Below, in pieces: positions 1-16,044 of a stretch of DNA of 64,000 bases. The notes beneath the pieces were generated by a model. The model did no database searches. It had not been told where the DNA came from and saw only the letters and a program-made list of their open reading frames with translations. Origin of the DNA: Pseudomonas benzenivorans (lineage in GTDB: Bacteria; Pseudomonadota; Gammaproteobacteria; Pseudomonadales; Pseudomonadaceae); assembly GCF_033547155.1 (NCBI RefSeq), contig NZ_CP137892.1, positions 434,001-498,000 of the forward strand. Reading direction: 5' to 3'. How positions within the stretch are numbered: the stretch's first letter is position 1; each line of letters begins with the position of its first letter. Position numbers and translations under genes: made by a program.

Positions 1-232
1 CAAGCTTCTGCCTGAGGTGACCCAGCAGTTCTACATTGAGTTGCCTATTCAGATAAAGGTGGTGGGTGCTTATCACGATCTTGCGACCTTTGTCAGTGGC
101 GTTGCCAGTCTGCCGCGTATTGTAACCTTGCATGACTTTGAGCTTGTGCCTGCGAGTGCGGAAAGCACTTCCAAGCTACGCATGAATATCCTGGCAAAAA
201 CCTACCGCTATAACGATAAGGGGGTGCAGTAA
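1..232 (+). CDS. pilO: PilO, type IV pilus inner-membrane alignment protein (C-terminal part)
   Basis: Only the last 76 or so codons are present; the frame is open from base 2 and the gene begins upstream of the window. PilO is a bitopic inner-membrane protein that pairs with PilN and, with PilM and PilP, links the cytoplasmic pilus motor to the secretin. What is seen is the periplasmic ferredoxin-like C-terminal domain, recognisable by FYIELPIQIKVVGAYHDL and FVSGVASLPRIVTLHDFEL. The TAA stop overlaps the ATG of pilP by one base, as expected for the pilMNOPQ operon. Identification rests on these motifs and on the genes that follow. Confidence 0.93.
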   Translation, partial: KLLPEVTQQFYIELPIQIKVVGAYHDLATFVSGVASLPRIVTLHDFELVPASAESTSKLRMNILAKTYRYNDKGVQ

Positions 233-756
233 TGAATGGCTCCCGTCTCGCGGCGCTTATGATTGCACTGGGGCTGGCAGGTTGTGGTTCGAGTGGTAAT
301 TTTGGCGATCTGCAAGCGTATATGGATGAGGTGCGTGCGAGGCCGAAAGGGGCGATAGAGCCTGTGCCTAAGTTTCAGCCGTACGAGAGTTTTACCTACA
401 GCGCAGCAGCGTTGCGCAATCCGTTTCAACCGCCAGTCAAGATCGATATGGTTCAGCGGCAGAAAGGGTCCAAGGAAGTCAAGCCTGATGAGGCGCGTGT
501 CAAGCAGTTTCTCGAGGGCTTCAATATTGAAGTGTTCGAGATGGTCGGCACCCTGGCTAAAGAGGACAGCGTGTATGCCCTGGTGAGTGGCGCCGGGGGA
601 GTGCACAGGGTCAAGGTGGGAGACTATCTCGGGCGCAATCATGGACGCATTCTTGCGATTGATGAGTCCAAGGTCGATGTAATCGAAATCGTTCCAGACG
701 GTGAGGGTGGCTGGCTCGAACGGCCGCGTAGCCTCTCCCTTAAGGAGCGCTCTTAA
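232..756 (+). CDS. pilP: PilP, type IV pilus assembly lipoprotein
   Basis: A 174-residue pilotin-like lipoprotein that bridges PilN/PilO in the inner membrane to the secretin PilQ. A short signal peptide ends in the lipobox LAGC, with Cys18 as the predicted lipidated residue. The disordered N-terminal part contains the conserved segment ALRNPFQPP, and the C-terminal beta domain contains VYALVSGAGGVHRVKVGDYLG, typical of the HR domain that touches PilQ. The start overlaps the stop of pilO by one base and the stop lies 9 bases before pilQ, so the three genes are clearly one transcription unit. Length is normal for the family. Confidence 0.95.
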   Translation: MNGSRLAALMIALGLAGCGSSGNFGDLQAYMDEVRARPKGAIEPVPKFQPYESFTYSAAALRNPFQPPVKIDMVQRQKGSKEVKPDEARVKQFLEGFNIEVFEMVGTLAKEDSVYALVSGAGGVHRVKVGDYLGRNHGRILAIDESKVDVIEIVPDGEGGWLERPRSLSLKERS

Positions 757-765
757 GGGGGCGAA

Positions 766-2907
766 ATGAATATGAAGAAAAATAACCGATCTGCTCAACG
801 GAACCTGAGAATGAATGGCTCCCTTTCACATCTAGGTGTTTCTCTGTGCGCGCTGCTGTTATCACCTGCGTTGCTTGCTGCAAACCTGCAGGCGCTTGAT
901 GTCGCTGCCTTGCCTGGGGATCGAGTCGAACTAAAGCTGTCTTTCGATGAGCCGGTTCTTGCGCCTCGCGGTTACACAATCGAGCAGCCGGCGCGAATCG
1001 CTCTCGATCTACCGGGTGTTTCCAATCAACTGGGCTCTAAGAATCGAGAGCTAGGCGTAGGCAATGCGCGCAGCGTAACTGTAGTCGAAGCCAAGGATCG
1101 GACTCGCTTGATCATTAACTTGACCAGCTTGTCGCCCTACAGTACTCGGGTTGAGGGCAATGACCTTTATGTATTGGTTGGGGAAGGGGCCGGCGGGAGC
1201 GCCTCCTCTTTCCGTCCAGCAGTTGTGGCAGCGACCACTGCAAGTGCGCCTGCGTCCAAGATATATGCTGCACAGGGCAAAGCTATCAATAATATTGATT
1301 TTCAGCGGGGGGAGCAGGGTGAGGGTAATGTGGTTATTACCTTGTCCGATGCTTCCGTAAGCCCGAATATTCAGGAGCAGGGTGGCAAGATACGCTTGGA
1401 CTTTGCGAAAACACTATTGCCTGATGCTCTCCGGGTCCGCTTGGATGTTAAGGATTTCGCGACGCCGGTGCAGTTCGTCAGTGCGACGGGGTCAGCTGAT
1501 AAGGCAAGTATCGTAATTGAGCCGGTAGGCGTGTACGACTATTTGGCATACCAGACAGACAATAAGCTTACGCTGAGTATAAAGCCGTTGACTCAGGAAG
1601 AGGTTGATAAGCGCAAGAGTGAGCGCTTTGCGTATAGCGGTGAAAAACTTTCGTTGAACTTCCAGGATATAGATGTTCGCTCAGTCCTTCAGTTGATTGC
1701 AGATTTTACAGATCTTAATCTGGTTGCTAGCGATACGGTTGAGGGCAATATCACCCTGCGCCTGCAAAATGTGCCATGGGACCAGGCGTTGGATCTGGTT
1801 CTGAAAACTAAAGGCTTGGATAAGCGGCAGGTCGGTAATGTGCTGTTAGTCGCGCCTGCGGACGAAATTGCAGCTCGTGAGCGTCAAGAGCTTGAGGCAC
1901 AGAAGCAGATTGCAGAGTTGGCTCCGCTGCGCCGAGAATTGATTCAGGTAAACTACGCTAAGGCGGCTGACATGGCAAAGCTATTCCAGTCGGTCGCTAG
2001 CGCAGACGCCAGTGCTGACGAGCGTGGCTCCATTACGGTCGATGATAGAACTAATAGTATTATTGCCTACCAGACTCAGGATCGGCTTGACGAGCTGCGA
2101 CGTATCGTTACTCAGCTAGACATTCCTGTTAGGCAGGTAATGATTGAGGCCCGCATAGTTGAGGCTAATGTTGACTTTGACAAGAGTCTTGGTGTGCGTT
2201 GGGGGGGGGCTTCTGTAGGTGATAATAAGTGGAGCGTCTTTGGGCGTGGTCAGCGTATTTCTCTCGAAGAGGGGGCGGCTGGTGCAGCAGATACAATCAA
2301 ACTGCCATTTAATGCACCCTTCGTCGATATAGGTGCGTCGGATGCTACTTCGGGTATTGGCATAGGTTTTATTACGGATAATACGATTCTTGATCTAGAG
2401 CTTTCGGCGATGGAGAAAACCGGCAACGGTGAGATCATTTCTCAGCCGAAGGTCGTCACTTCTGATAAGGAGACGGCAAAAATATTGAAAGGTTCTGAGA
2501 TCCCTTATCCCGAGGCTAGCTCTAGTGGTGCTGCTACTATCGCCTTTGCCGAGGCTGTACTTTCTCTTGAGGTTACCCCGCAGATAACGCCTGATAATCG
2601 GATTATCATGGAGGTAAAGGTAACCAAAGATGAGCCGGACTTTACTCAAGAGGTCAATGGAACTCCCTCGATCAAGAAGAATGAGGTCAATGCCAAGGTT
2701 CTGGTCTCTGACGGCGAAACCATCGTAATCGGTGGGGTGTTCTCCAATACAAGAAGCAGTGCTGTAGATAAAGTCCCATTTTTGGGTGATCTTCCGTACT
2801 TGGGTCGCTTGTTTCGAAGAGATGTCGTTCAGGATAACAAGTCCGAGCTGCTGGTTTTCCTTACTCCGCGTATCATGAACAACCAGGCCATTGCCGTGAG
2901 CCGTTAA
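766..2907 (+). CDS. pilQ: PilQ, type IV pilus outer-membrane secretin
   Basis: A 713-residue secretin that forms the multimeric outer-membrane gate for the pilus. A signal peptide ends near LLSPALLA, followed by two AMIN domains (about residues 40-130 and 170-260) that bind peptidoglycan, a secretin N0/STN domain (about 300-360, [20 protein letters not shown]), an N1 domain (about 385-450) and the secretin core (about 465-710) with [13 protein letters not shown] and the ending [13 protein letters not shown]. The ATG at 766 has an AAGGGGG ribosome site just upstream. It is the last pil gene; aroK follows after 4 bases. Base composition is far more AT-rich than the genes downstream (one sampled line at 2341 has 23 G/C of 60), yet the frame is intact and all domains are present. 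Confidence 0.96.
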   Translation: MNMKKNNRSAQRNLRMNGSLSHLGVSLCALLLSPALLAANLQALDVAALPGDRVELKLSFDEPVLAPRGYTIEQPARIALDLPGVSNQLGSKNRELGVGNARSVTVVEAKDRTRLIINLTSLSPYSTRVEGNDLYVLVGEGAGGSASSFRPAVVAATTASAPASKIYAAQGKAINNIDFQRGEQGEGNVVITLSDASVSPNIQEQGGKIRLDFAKTLLPDALRVRLDVKDFATPVQFVSATGSADKASIVIEPVGVYDYLAYQTDNKLTLSIKPLTQEEVDKRKSERFAYSGEKLSLNFQDIDVRSVLQLIADFTDLNLVASDTVEGNITLRLQNVPWDQALDLVLKTKGLDKRQVGNVLLVAPADEIAARERQELEAQKQIAELAPLRRELIQVNYAKAADMAKLFQSVASADASADERGSITVDDRTNSIIAYQTQDRLDELRRIVTQLDIPVRQVMIEARIVEANVDFDKSLGVRWGGASVGDNKWSVFGRGQRISLEEGAAGAADTIKLPFNAPFVDIGASDATSGIGIGFITDNTILDLELSAMEKTGNGEIISQPKVVTSDKETAKILKGSEIPYPEASSSGAATIAFAEAVLSLEVTPQITPDNRIIMEVKVTKDEPDFTQEVNGTPSIKKNEVNAKVLVSDGETIVIGGVFSNTRSSAVDKVPFLGDLPYLGRLFRRDVVQDNKSELLVFLTPRIMNNQAIAVSR

Positions 2908-2911
2908 CCTA

Positions 2912-3430
2912 GTGCGCAATTTGATCCTCGTTGGCCCGATGGGGGCTGGAAAAAGCACCATCGGGCGTTTGCTTGCCAAAGAGCTGCGGCTTCCGTTCAA
3001 GGACTCGGATAAGGAAATCGAGCAACGGACGGGGGCCGATATTCCCTGGATTTTCGATGTCGAGGGCGAGCAGGGCTTTCGCGAGCGTGAGCAGGCGGTG
3101 ATCGCCGAGCTATGCGAGTTCGACGGCATGGTGTTGGCAACCGGGGGCGGCGCGGTGATGCGTCCGGAAAACCGTGCGGCGCTCAGGCGTGGTGGGCGCG
3201 TCGTTTATTTGCATGCCTCGGTCGTGCAGCAGCTCGATCGTACTTCGCGCGACCGTAATCGTCCTTTGTTGCGTACTGCAGATCCTGCCAAGGTGCTCAG
3301 CGATCTGCTGGCGGTTCGTGACCCGCTGTACCGGGAAATTGCCGATGTAGTGGTGGAGACGGACGAGCGTCCGCCGCGCTTGGTCGTACAGGAAATACTG
3401 GAGCGCCTGGAAGCGCTGCCGCCCCGTTAA
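2912..3430 (+). CDS. aroK: Shikimate kinase
   Basis: AroK transfers phosphate from ATP to the 3-hydroxyl of shikimate, the fifth step of chorismate synthesis, in the cytosol. The 172-residue protein shows the Walker A loop GPMGAGKST at residues 8-16, the shikimate-binding segment [11 protein letters not shown] with Asp33, the FREREQ segment and the GGGAV turn. The start is a GTG four bases after the pilQ stop; starting there gives the N-terminus MRNLILVG usual in Pseudomonas. Together with aroB and the DamX-like gene it forms the conserved secretin-aroK-aroB-damX arrangement of Gammaproteobacteria. Translation may partly depend on read-through from the pil operon. Confidence 0.97.
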   Translation: MRNLILVGPMGAGKSTIGRLLAKELRLPFKDSDKEIEQRTGADIPWIFDVEGEQGFREREQAVIAELCEFDGMVLATGGGAVMRPENRAALRRGGRVVYLHASVVQQLDRTSRDRNRPLLRTADPAKVLSDLLAVRDPLYREIADVVVETDERPPRLVVQEILERLEALPPR

Positions 3431-3481
3431 AGCGCGGGCTGAACTGCGCTATCCTAGGGCCCTTTTCAATCCGGGGGCTCC

Positions 3482-4585
3482 ATGCAAACTCTTCAGGTCG
3501 ATCTCGGTGAGCGTAGTTATCCCATTTATATCGGCGCCGACATACTGGCTCGGCCCGATCTATTAGCCCCGCACATTGCTGGACGCCAGGTGGCCATAGT
3601 CACCAATGAAACGGTGGCGCCGCTTTATCTGCGTGCCCTCGAGTCGGTACTGGGCGGTTACATGCTGACCTCCGTGGTTCTGCCCGACGGCGAGGCATTC
3701 AAGACCTGGGAAACCCTGCAGAAGATCTTCGATGCCATGCTGACGGCGCGGCATGATCGGCGCACCACGGTCATCGCCTTGGGTGGTGGCGTGATCGGCG
3801 ATATGGCGGGCTTTGCCGCGGCTTGTTACCAGCGTGGGGTCAATTTCATTCAGGTCCCGACGACCTTGCTGTCACAGGTGGACTCCTCGGTCGGGGGGAA
3901 GACAGGGATCAACCACCCGCTCGGCAAGAACATGGTCGGTGCCTTCTATCAGCCTCGGGCGGTGTTGATCGATACTGCCAGTCTGAACACCTTGCCGGCG
4001 CGGGAGTTGTCCGCGGGTCTGGCGGAGGTGATCAAGTACGGTTTGATCTGCGATGCGGACTTCCTTGTCTGGCTTGAGCAAAACATGGCGGCGTTGCGGG
4101 CGCTCGATCAGTCGGCATTGACCGTAGCCATCGAGCGCTCCTGCGCGGCCAAGGCGCGAGTGGTCGGTGCCGATGAGCGCGAGTCGGGAGTGCGGGCCAC
4201 GCTGAATCTGGGGCATACCTTCGGGCATGCCATCGAGACTCATCAGGGCTATGGCGTCTGGCTGCATGGCGAAGCGGTGGCGGCGGGTACCGTGATGGCC
4301 TTGGAGATGTCGAGGCGTCTTGGTTGGATTTCGACCGCCGATCGTGACCGGGCGGTGCGCCTGTTCCAGGCGGCCGGTTTGCCGGTGGTGCCGCCGGCAG
4401 ACATGACGCCGGACGATTTTCTTGAGCACATGGCCATCGATAAGAAAGTGCTCGACGGGCGCTTGCGCTTGGTTCTGCTGCGTCAGCTGGGTGAGGCGGT
4501 AGTGACCGGCGATTATCCGCACGAGATATTGCACGCCACCCTCGCGACCGATTACGTGGCGCTGGTGGATCAGTTAAAACACTAA
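3482..4585 (+). CDS. aroB: 3-dehydroquinate synthase
   Basis: AroB converts DAHP to 3-dehydroquinate, using NAD and a divalent metal, the second step of the shikimate pathway. The 367-residue protein has the NAD-binding [13 protein letters not shown], the segment [20 protein letters not shown] that holds the nucleotide and phosphate, and the metal-ligand segment [12 protein letters not shown]. The ATG at 3482 directly follows a GGGGGCTCC stretch, and length agrees with the family. It lies 51 bases after aroK and 10 bases before the DamX-like gene, so co-transcription is likely. Confidence 0.98.
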   Translation: MQTLQVDLGERSYPIYIGADILARPDLLAPHIAGRQVAIVTNETVAPLYLRALESVLGGYMLTSVVLPDGEAFKTWETLQKIFDAMLTARHDRRTTVIALGGGVIGDMAGFAAACYQRGVNFIQVPTTLLSQVDSSVGGKTGINHPLGKNMVGAFYQPRAVLIDTASLNTLPARELSAGLAEVIKYGLICDADFLVWLEQNMAALRALDQSALTVAIERSCAAKARVVGADERESGVRATLNLGHTFGHAIETHQGYGVWLHGEAVAAGTVMALEMSRRLGWISTADRDRAVRLFQAAGLPVVPPADMTPDDFLEHMAIDKKVLDGRLRLVLLRQLGEAVVTGDYPHEILHATLATDYVALVDQLKH

Positions 4586-4595
4586 TGAGTGCCCC

Positions 4596-6179
<1,584 letters not shown>

Positions 6180-6242
6180 ATGCTTCGGTCTGCGGAATGA
6201 TGACCGCTCGGTCGATAGCATGATCGATCGGTCACTTCCTTC

Positions 6243-6259
6243 GCTTTTGCGACAAAAGC
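6243..6259. promoter_or_regulatory. Perfect palindrome upstream of the gltB promoter
   Basis: Seven-base inverted halves GCTTTTG and CAAAAGC separated by CGA, centred at 6251, just 24 bases upstream of the proposed -35 box of gltB. The position suits an activator or repressor site, but the sequence matches no operator I can name with confidence. It could also be incidental. Confidence 0.3.
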
Positions 6260-6282
6260 TTTCAATGGCTCGCCACGAAGAT

Positions 6283-6311
6283 TTGTGACGGCCCAGGCAG
6301 ATATGTACAAT
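6283..6311 (+). promoter_or_regulatory. Candidate sigma70 promoter of gltBD
   Basis: A -35 box TTGTGA (6283-6288) and a -10 box TACAAT (6306-6311) are separated by exactly 17 bases. It lies in the 238-base gap between the DamX-like gene and gltB and would give a leader of about 100 bases. This is the best sigma70 match in the gap; it is read by eye and has not been mapped. Confidence 0.5.
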
Positions 6312-6330
6312 GACCTCCCTTTTGCCTGCG

Positions 6331-6400
6331 CAAAGCCGGGGCTTTGTCCTGCGCGCCTGGTAAGTGGTTGAATTTGAAAGCAATTGCCTTGAAAAAGGCA
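6331..6400 (+). other. Two hairpins in the gltB leader
   Basis: Hairpin one pairs CAAAGCC (6331-6337) with GGCTTTG (6340-6346). Hairpin two pairs TGCCTT (6385-6390) with AAGGCA (6395-6400) around a GAAA tetraloop and ends 17 bases before the gltB start, close to its ribosome site. There is no T run, so they are not a terminator; a role in leader stability or translation is only a guess. Confidence 0.35.
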
Positions 6401-6417
6401 GTCTGGTGAGAGTCCCT

Positions 6418-10866
<4,449 letters not shown>

Positions 10867-10890
10867 TTTGCGCCTGCAGTAGTTTGATGA

Positions 10891-12318
<1,428 letters not shown>

Positions 12319-12330
12319 TCTGTTGCGGCT

Positions 12331-12420
12331 GGCGTAGGATGGGTTGAGCGCAGCGATACCCGTCGATCACCTATGGGTTACGCCTTCGGCTAACCTACGC
12401 GGTCCGCCCCATCCTGCGGC
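12331..12420. repeat. Dispersed-repeat-like intergenic hairpin element
   Basis: About 90 bases between gltD and hemE that fold as nested inverted repeats: GCGTAGG (12332-12338) with CCTACGC (12394-12400), AGGATGGG (12336-12343) with CCCATCCT (12408-12415), and an inner hairpin GGTTA / TAACC around GCC-TTC-GGC (12376-12395). The words GTAGGATGGGTTGAGCGCAG and GGGTTACGCCTTCGGCTAAC resemble short repeats I recall as scattered between genes in many Pseudomonas and related genomes. No coding potential is apparent. Only one copy is in this window, so repetition itself is inferred from memory. Confidence 0.5.
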
Positions 12421-12443
12421 CGAGGCAAATCGTCGCAATGAAC

Positions 12444-12471
12444 AAAAGGCACGGCGCTCGCCGTGCCTTTT
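12444..12471. terminator. Rho-independent terminator, usable on both strands
   Basis: A perfect 12-base stem AAAAGGCACGGC / GCCGTGCCTTTT with a GCTC loop, followed by a T-rich stretch (TTTTGTTTTGCGG) on the plus strand. It closes the gltBD unit and separates it from hemE, whose start is 62 bases further on. Confidence 0.75.
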
Positions 12472-12532
12472 GTTTTGCGGTCTGCGAAAATGCCCGCACT
12501 TTTTTGCCGCCTACTTTGTCTCAGGAACTGCC

Positions 12533-13600
12533 ATGACTGCCCTGAAGAACGACCGCTTCCTTCGCGCCCTGCTCAAGCAACCCGTCGACGTCACCCCGGT
12601 GTGGATGATGCGCCAGGCCGGTCGCTACCTGCCCGAGTACCGCGCCAGCCGGGCCAAGGCCGGGGACTTCATGAGCCTGATGATGAACCCCGAGTTCGCC
12701 TGCGAAGTCACCCTGCAGCCGCTGGACCGCTATCCGCAGCTGGACGCGGCGATCCTCTTCTCCGACATCCTGACCATCCCCCATGCCATGGGGCAGGGCC
12801 TGTACTTCGAGACCGGAGAGGGGCCGCGCTTCAAGAAGGTCATCGCCAGCGCCGCCGACATCGAGGCCCTGCCGATTCCCGACCCGCAACAGGACCTGGG
12901 CTACGTGATGGACGCGGTGCGCACCATCCGCCGCGAGCTGAACGGCCGGGTGCCGCTGATCGGCTTCTCCGGCAGCCCCTGGACCCTGGCCACCTACATG
13001 GTCGAGGGCGGCTCGAGCAAGGACTTCCGCAAGTCCAAGGCCATGCTCTACGACAACCCGCAGGCCATGCACGCCCTGCTCGACAAGCTGGCGCAGTCGG
13101 TCACCAGCTACCTCAACGGGCAGATCCAGGCCGGCGCCCAGGCGGTGCAGATCTTCGACACCTGGGGCGGCAACCTGTCGGCGGCGGCCTACCAGGAATT
13201 CTCCCTGGCCTATATGCAGAAGATCGTCGCCGGCCTGATCCGCGAGCACGACGGGCGCAAGGTGCCGGTGATTCTCTTCACCAAGAATGGTGGCCTGTGG
13301 CTGGAGTCCTTGGCCGCCACCGGCGCCGACGCGCTGGGCCTGGACTGGAGCTGCGACATCGGCGAGGCGCGCCGCCGGGTCGGTAACCAGGTGGCGTTGC
13401 AGGGCAACATGGACCCCACGGTGCTGTATGCCAAGCCGGCGGCGATCCGCGCCGAGGTGGCGCGCATCCTCGCCAGCTACGGCCAGGGCTCGGGCCACGT
13501 GTTCAACCTCGGTCACGGCATCACCCCGGAGGTCGACCCGGCCCACGCCGGGGCCTTCCTCGAAGCGGTGCATGAGTTGTCGACGCAATACCACGGCTGA
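12533..13600 (+). CDS. hemE: Uroporphyrinogen decarboxylase
   Basis: HemE decarboxylates the four acetate side chains of uroporphyrinogen III to give coproporphyrinogen III in heme synthesis. I chose ATG 12533 ([19 protein letters not shown]), which has TCAGGAACT just upstream and gives 355 residues, the family length; the frame is open further upstream but that part reads through the terminator. The N-terminal signature [16 protein letters not shown] and the segment [17 protein letters not shown] are clear, as is [11 protein letters not shown] near the end. It is a cytosolic single-domain barrel enzyme, here monocistronic between two terminators. Confidence 0.98.
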   Translation: MTALKNDRFLRALLKQPVDVTPVWMMRQAGRYLPEYRASRAKAGDFMSLMMNPEFACEVTLQPLDRYPQLDAAILFSDILTIPHAMGQGLYFETGEGPRFKKVIASAADIEALPIPDPQQDLGYVMDAVRTIRRELNGRVPLIGFSGSPWTLATYMVEGGSSKDFRKSKAMLYDNPQAMHALLDKLAQSVTSYLNGQIQAGAQAVQIFDTWGGNLSAAAYQEFSLAYMQKIVAGLIREHDGRKVPVILFTKNGGLWLESLAATGADALGLDWSCDIGEARRRVGNQVALQGNMDPTVLYAKPAAIRAEVARILASYGQGSGHVFNLGHGITPEVDPAHAGAFLEAVHELSTQYHG

Positions 13601-13617
13601 GCGACAGCCCGAGTATG

Positions 13618-13646
13618 AAAAAAGCCCGGCAATGCCGGGCTTTTTT
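13618..13646. terminator. Strong bidirectional terminator between hemE and the minus-strand operon
   Basis: A perfect 13-base stem AAAAAAGCCCGGC / GCCGGGCTTTTTT with an AAT loop. The A run on one side and T run on the other make it function for hemE (plus strand) and for the converging lipoprotein/aryl polyene operon (minus strand), whose last stop codon is 17 bases away. Confidence 0.88.
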
Positions 13647-13662
13647 CATGGGCGTCGATTCT

Positions 13663-14064
13663 TCAGTTCAGACTTAGGCTGCTGGCCTGCAGGTTGCGCA
13701 GAATGTCGTCGCGCAGGATGTTTACCCACTTGTTGTAGTTGCGGTGGATCTTGCCGCTCTTGTAGTCCAGGCCCCGGCTGCTGCGGTATTGGATTTCGAA
13801 CTGGCTGGCGCTGTAGGGGATGGCGATCTCCGCGTGGTGGCGGCCGCGTACGTTGATCTCCGCCAGGATTTGTGCGTCGCTGGTCTGCTGCACCAGCCAG
13901 CCGCGTTCATTCAAGGCGCCGAGGATAGCCTTCTGCATTTCCGAGGCGCCCCGCACGCTCGAGGCGGGAGCGGTCTGCTGAATGTTCTCGACGGGCTTTG
14001 TGGCACAGGCGGCGATGCCGAGCAGTGCGAGGCCCAGAAGCAGGCTACGGGCAATTCTGTTCAT
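13663..14064 (-). CDS. Small outer-membrane-type lipoprotein of unknown function
   Basis: 133 residues with a signal peptide ending in the lipobox GIAAC (Cys20 lipidated). The mature part has no domain I can name; it contains a central beta-rich stretch (ILAEINVRGRHHAEIAIPYS) and a basic aromatic segment (GLDYKSGKIHRNYNKW). The ATG has a strong AAGGAG ribosome site and lies 25 bases downstream of the last aryl polyene gene, so it may be read from the same transcript. In PAO1, as I recall, a similar small gene (PA5033) sits beside hemE, without an aryl polyene cluster, which argues that it belongs to the core genome rather than to the cluster. Confidence 0.8.
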   Translation of the reverse strand: MNRIARSLLLGLALLGIAACATKPVENIQQTAPASSVRGASEMQKAILGALNERGWLVQQTSDAQILAEINVRGRHHAEIAIPYSASQFEIQYRSSRGLDYKSGKIHRNYNKWVNILRDDILRNLQASSLSLN

Positions 14065-14089
14065 TCCTTGATCTCCTTTGGTCTTGCGG

Positions 14090-15316
14090 TTAATGCCAGC
14101 GGCGGAAGATCAGCGAGGTGTTGACCCCGCCGAAGGCGAAATTGTTGTTCATCACGTACTCGTTGCTCATCGTGCGAAACTCGCCGCGCAGGTAGTCCAG
14201 GTCGCCGCAGACCGGGTCGACGGCGTCCAGGTTGAGGGTGTGTACGTAGTTGTCGCGGTTCATCATTTCGATGCTGAACCAGGACTCCAGGGCGCCGCAG
14301 GCGCCGAGGGTGTGGCCGAGGAAGCTCTTCTGCGAGCTGATCGGCATGCGCGGGCCGAACAGGCCGTGGGTGGCCAGGGATTCGGCGACATCGCCCTGCT
14401 CGGTGGCGGTGCCGTGGCCGTTGACGTAGCCGATGGCCTCTGGCGGCAGTTGGGCATCATCGAGGGCCAGCTGCATGGCCTGGCGCATGGTGGCCTGTTC
14501 CGGTTTGGTGGTGTGCTGGCCGTCGGCATTGCTGCCGAAGCCGACGATCTCGGCGTGGATGGTCGCACCCCGGGCCAGGGCGTGCTCCAGCTCCTCGAGC
14601 ACCAGCATGCCGGCGCCCTCGCCGATCACCAGGCCGTCGCGGCCGCTGTCGTAGGGACGCGGCGAGCTGTGCGGCGCGGCGTTCTTCAGGCTGGTGGCAT
14701 AGAGGGCGTCGAACACCATGGCCTCGGTCGGGCACAGTTCCTCGGCGCCGCCGGCGAGCATCAGCGGCAGGCGGCCGAACTTGATCGCCTCGAAGGCGTA
14801 GCCGATGCCCTGGCTGCCACTGGTGCAGGCGCTGGAGGTGGGGATCAGGCGGCCCTTGAGGCCGAAGAAGATGCTGATATTGGCCGCCGTGGTATGGGGC
14901 ATCATGCGCACATAGGAGTTGGCGTTGAGGCCGTCGGCCACCGAGTTCAGCAGCATGTTACCGAAGGTCTTGATTTCGTCGGTGCTGCCGGTGGAGGAGC
15001 CGCAAGCCACGCCCATGCGGCCGTCCTGAATGCACGGATCGCCCAGCAGGCCGGCATCGGCCAGTGCCCGTTCGGCGGCATAGACCGCCAGTTTGGACAC
15101 CCGGCCCATGCTGCGGGTCTGCTTGCGGGTCCAATGCCTGGGTACTGCGAAGTCGTCGATCGGCCCGCCGAGGCGGGTGTTCAGCTCGCTGAACCTGTCC
15201 CACTCATGCATGTAGCGGACACCGCTGCGATTGCCGCGAAAGGCCGCCTCTATGCTCGCCCAGTCCTCGCCCAGCGAGGTGATGCCGGCCATGCCGGTGA
15301 CTACCACTCGTTTCAT
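14090..15316 (-). CDS. Beta-ketoacyl-ACP synthase, APE type (ApeR-like)
   Basis: A 408-residue FabF-type condensing enzyme. The catalytic Cys-His-His set is intact: Cys164 in SSACTSG, His301 in NGHGTATEQGD, Lys330 and His335 in SQKSFLGHTLGAC. In E. coli APE clusters a second full ketosynthase, ApeR, sits at the end of the operon next to the ketoreductase, as here; it is thought to start or support chain building. The ATG at 15316 shares one base with the ketoreductase stop. It is the last of the cluster genes; the small lipoprotein gene follows after 25 bases. The ApeR assignment is by position and is less certain than the enzyme class. Confidence 0.93.
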   Translation of the reverse strand: MKRVVVTGMAGITSLGEDWASIEAAFRGNRSGVRYMHEWDRFSELNTRLGGPIDDFAVPRHWTRKQTRSMGRVSKLAVYAAERALADAGLLGDPCIQDGRMGVACGSSTGSTDEIKTFGNMLLNSVADGLNANSYVRMMPHTTAANISIFFGLKGRLIPTSSACTSGSQGIGYAFEAIKFGRLPLMLAGGAEELCPTEAMVFDALYATSLKNAAPHSSPRPYDSGRDGLVIGEGAGMLVLEELEHALARGATIHAEIVGFGSNADGQHTTKPEQATMRQAMQLALDDAQLPPEAIGYVNGHGTATEQGDVAESLATHGLFGPRMPISSQKSFLGHTLGACGALESWFSIEMMNRDNYVHTLNLDAVDPVCGDLDYLRGEFRTMSNEYVMNNNFAFGGVNTSLIFRRWH

Positions 15317-16044
15317 CAGCACAGCCCACCGTTGACTGCGAGGACCTGGCGGGTGATGTAGGCCGCCTCCTCGGACATCAGAAAGTTCACCGCCCCGGCC
15401 ACTTCCTCCGGGGTGCCCAGGCGCTGCGCCGGGATCATCTTGAGCATCTCTTCCAGTGGCAGCTGCGGGTCGAGCATCTCGGTGTCGATCAGCCCCGGCG
15501 CCACGCAGTTGACCGTGATCTTGCGCTTGCCCAGTTCGATGGCCAGAGCCTTGGCCGCGCCGATCACGCCGGCCTTGGAGGCGCTGTAGTTGACCTGACC
15601 GCGATTGCCGATCAGCCCCGACACCGAGGTGATGCAGACGATGCGGCCCGGCCTGCGACGGCGGATTAGCGGCATGGTCAAGGGTTGCAGGACGTTGTAG
15701 AAACCGTCCAGGTTGGTACGCAGTACCTGGTCCCAGTCGTTCTCGCTCAGCGCCGGGAAGGCGCCGTCACGGGTCAGGCCGGCGTTGCAGACCACGCCGT
15801 AGTAGGCGCCGTGGGCCTCGACATCGGCCTCCAGCACGGTACGGCAGGCGGCGCGGTCGGCGATATCGAACTGCAGGATACGGGCGTTGCGGCCCAGGGT
15901 CTGGATCTGCGCCTGTACCGCTTCGGCCTCGTCGCGGCGCGAGCGGCAATGCAGGACCAGGTCGAAGCCGGCCCGGGCCAGGCGCAGAGCGATGGCGCGG
16001 CCGATGCCGCGACTGGAGCCGGTGACCAGAATCGGATCAGTCAT
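15316..16044 (-). CDS. 3-ketoacyl-ACP reductase (FabG-like, ApeQ-like)
   Basis: A 242-residue short-chain dehydrogenase. It shows the nucleotide loop TGSSRGIG (residues 8-15), the NAG motif at 87-89, and the catalytic Asn111, Ser140, Tyr153 and Lys157 (YSASK). It would reduce the beta-keto group after each condensation, using NADPH, before dehydration creates the next double bond. Start and stop overlap both neighbours (4 bases with the dehydratase, 1 base with the ketosynthase), so translation is coupled. The family is broad; the specific role comes from the cluster. Confidence 0.93.
   Translation of the reverse strand: MTDPILVTGSSRGIGRAIALRLARAGFDLVLHCRSRRDEAEAVQAQIQTLGRNARILQFDIADRAACRTVLEADVEAHGAYYGVVCNAGLTRDGAFPALSENDWDQVLRTNLDGFYNVLQPLTMPLIRRRRPGRIVCITSVSGLIGNRGQVNYSASKAGVIGAAKALAIELGKRKITVNCVAPGLIDTEMLDPQLPLEEMLKMIPAQRLGTPEEVAGAVNFLMSEEAAYITRQVLAVNGGLC

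Noticed and set aside
6364-6417. An upstream GTG start that would lengthen GltB by 18 residues
   Set aside because: The class II glutaminase needs a short propeptide before Cys15; ATG 6418 gives the standard N-terminus.
12344-12532. An upstream extension of the hemE frame
   Set aside because: It runs through a repeat-like element and a terminator and adds no conserved sequence; ATG 12533 has a ribosome site and fits family length.
14078-15361. Plus-strand long open frames across the aryl polyene operon and other minus-strand genes
   Set aside because: Composition rich in Gly, Gln, His and Val without domains; each lies opposite a gene with a clear active site.
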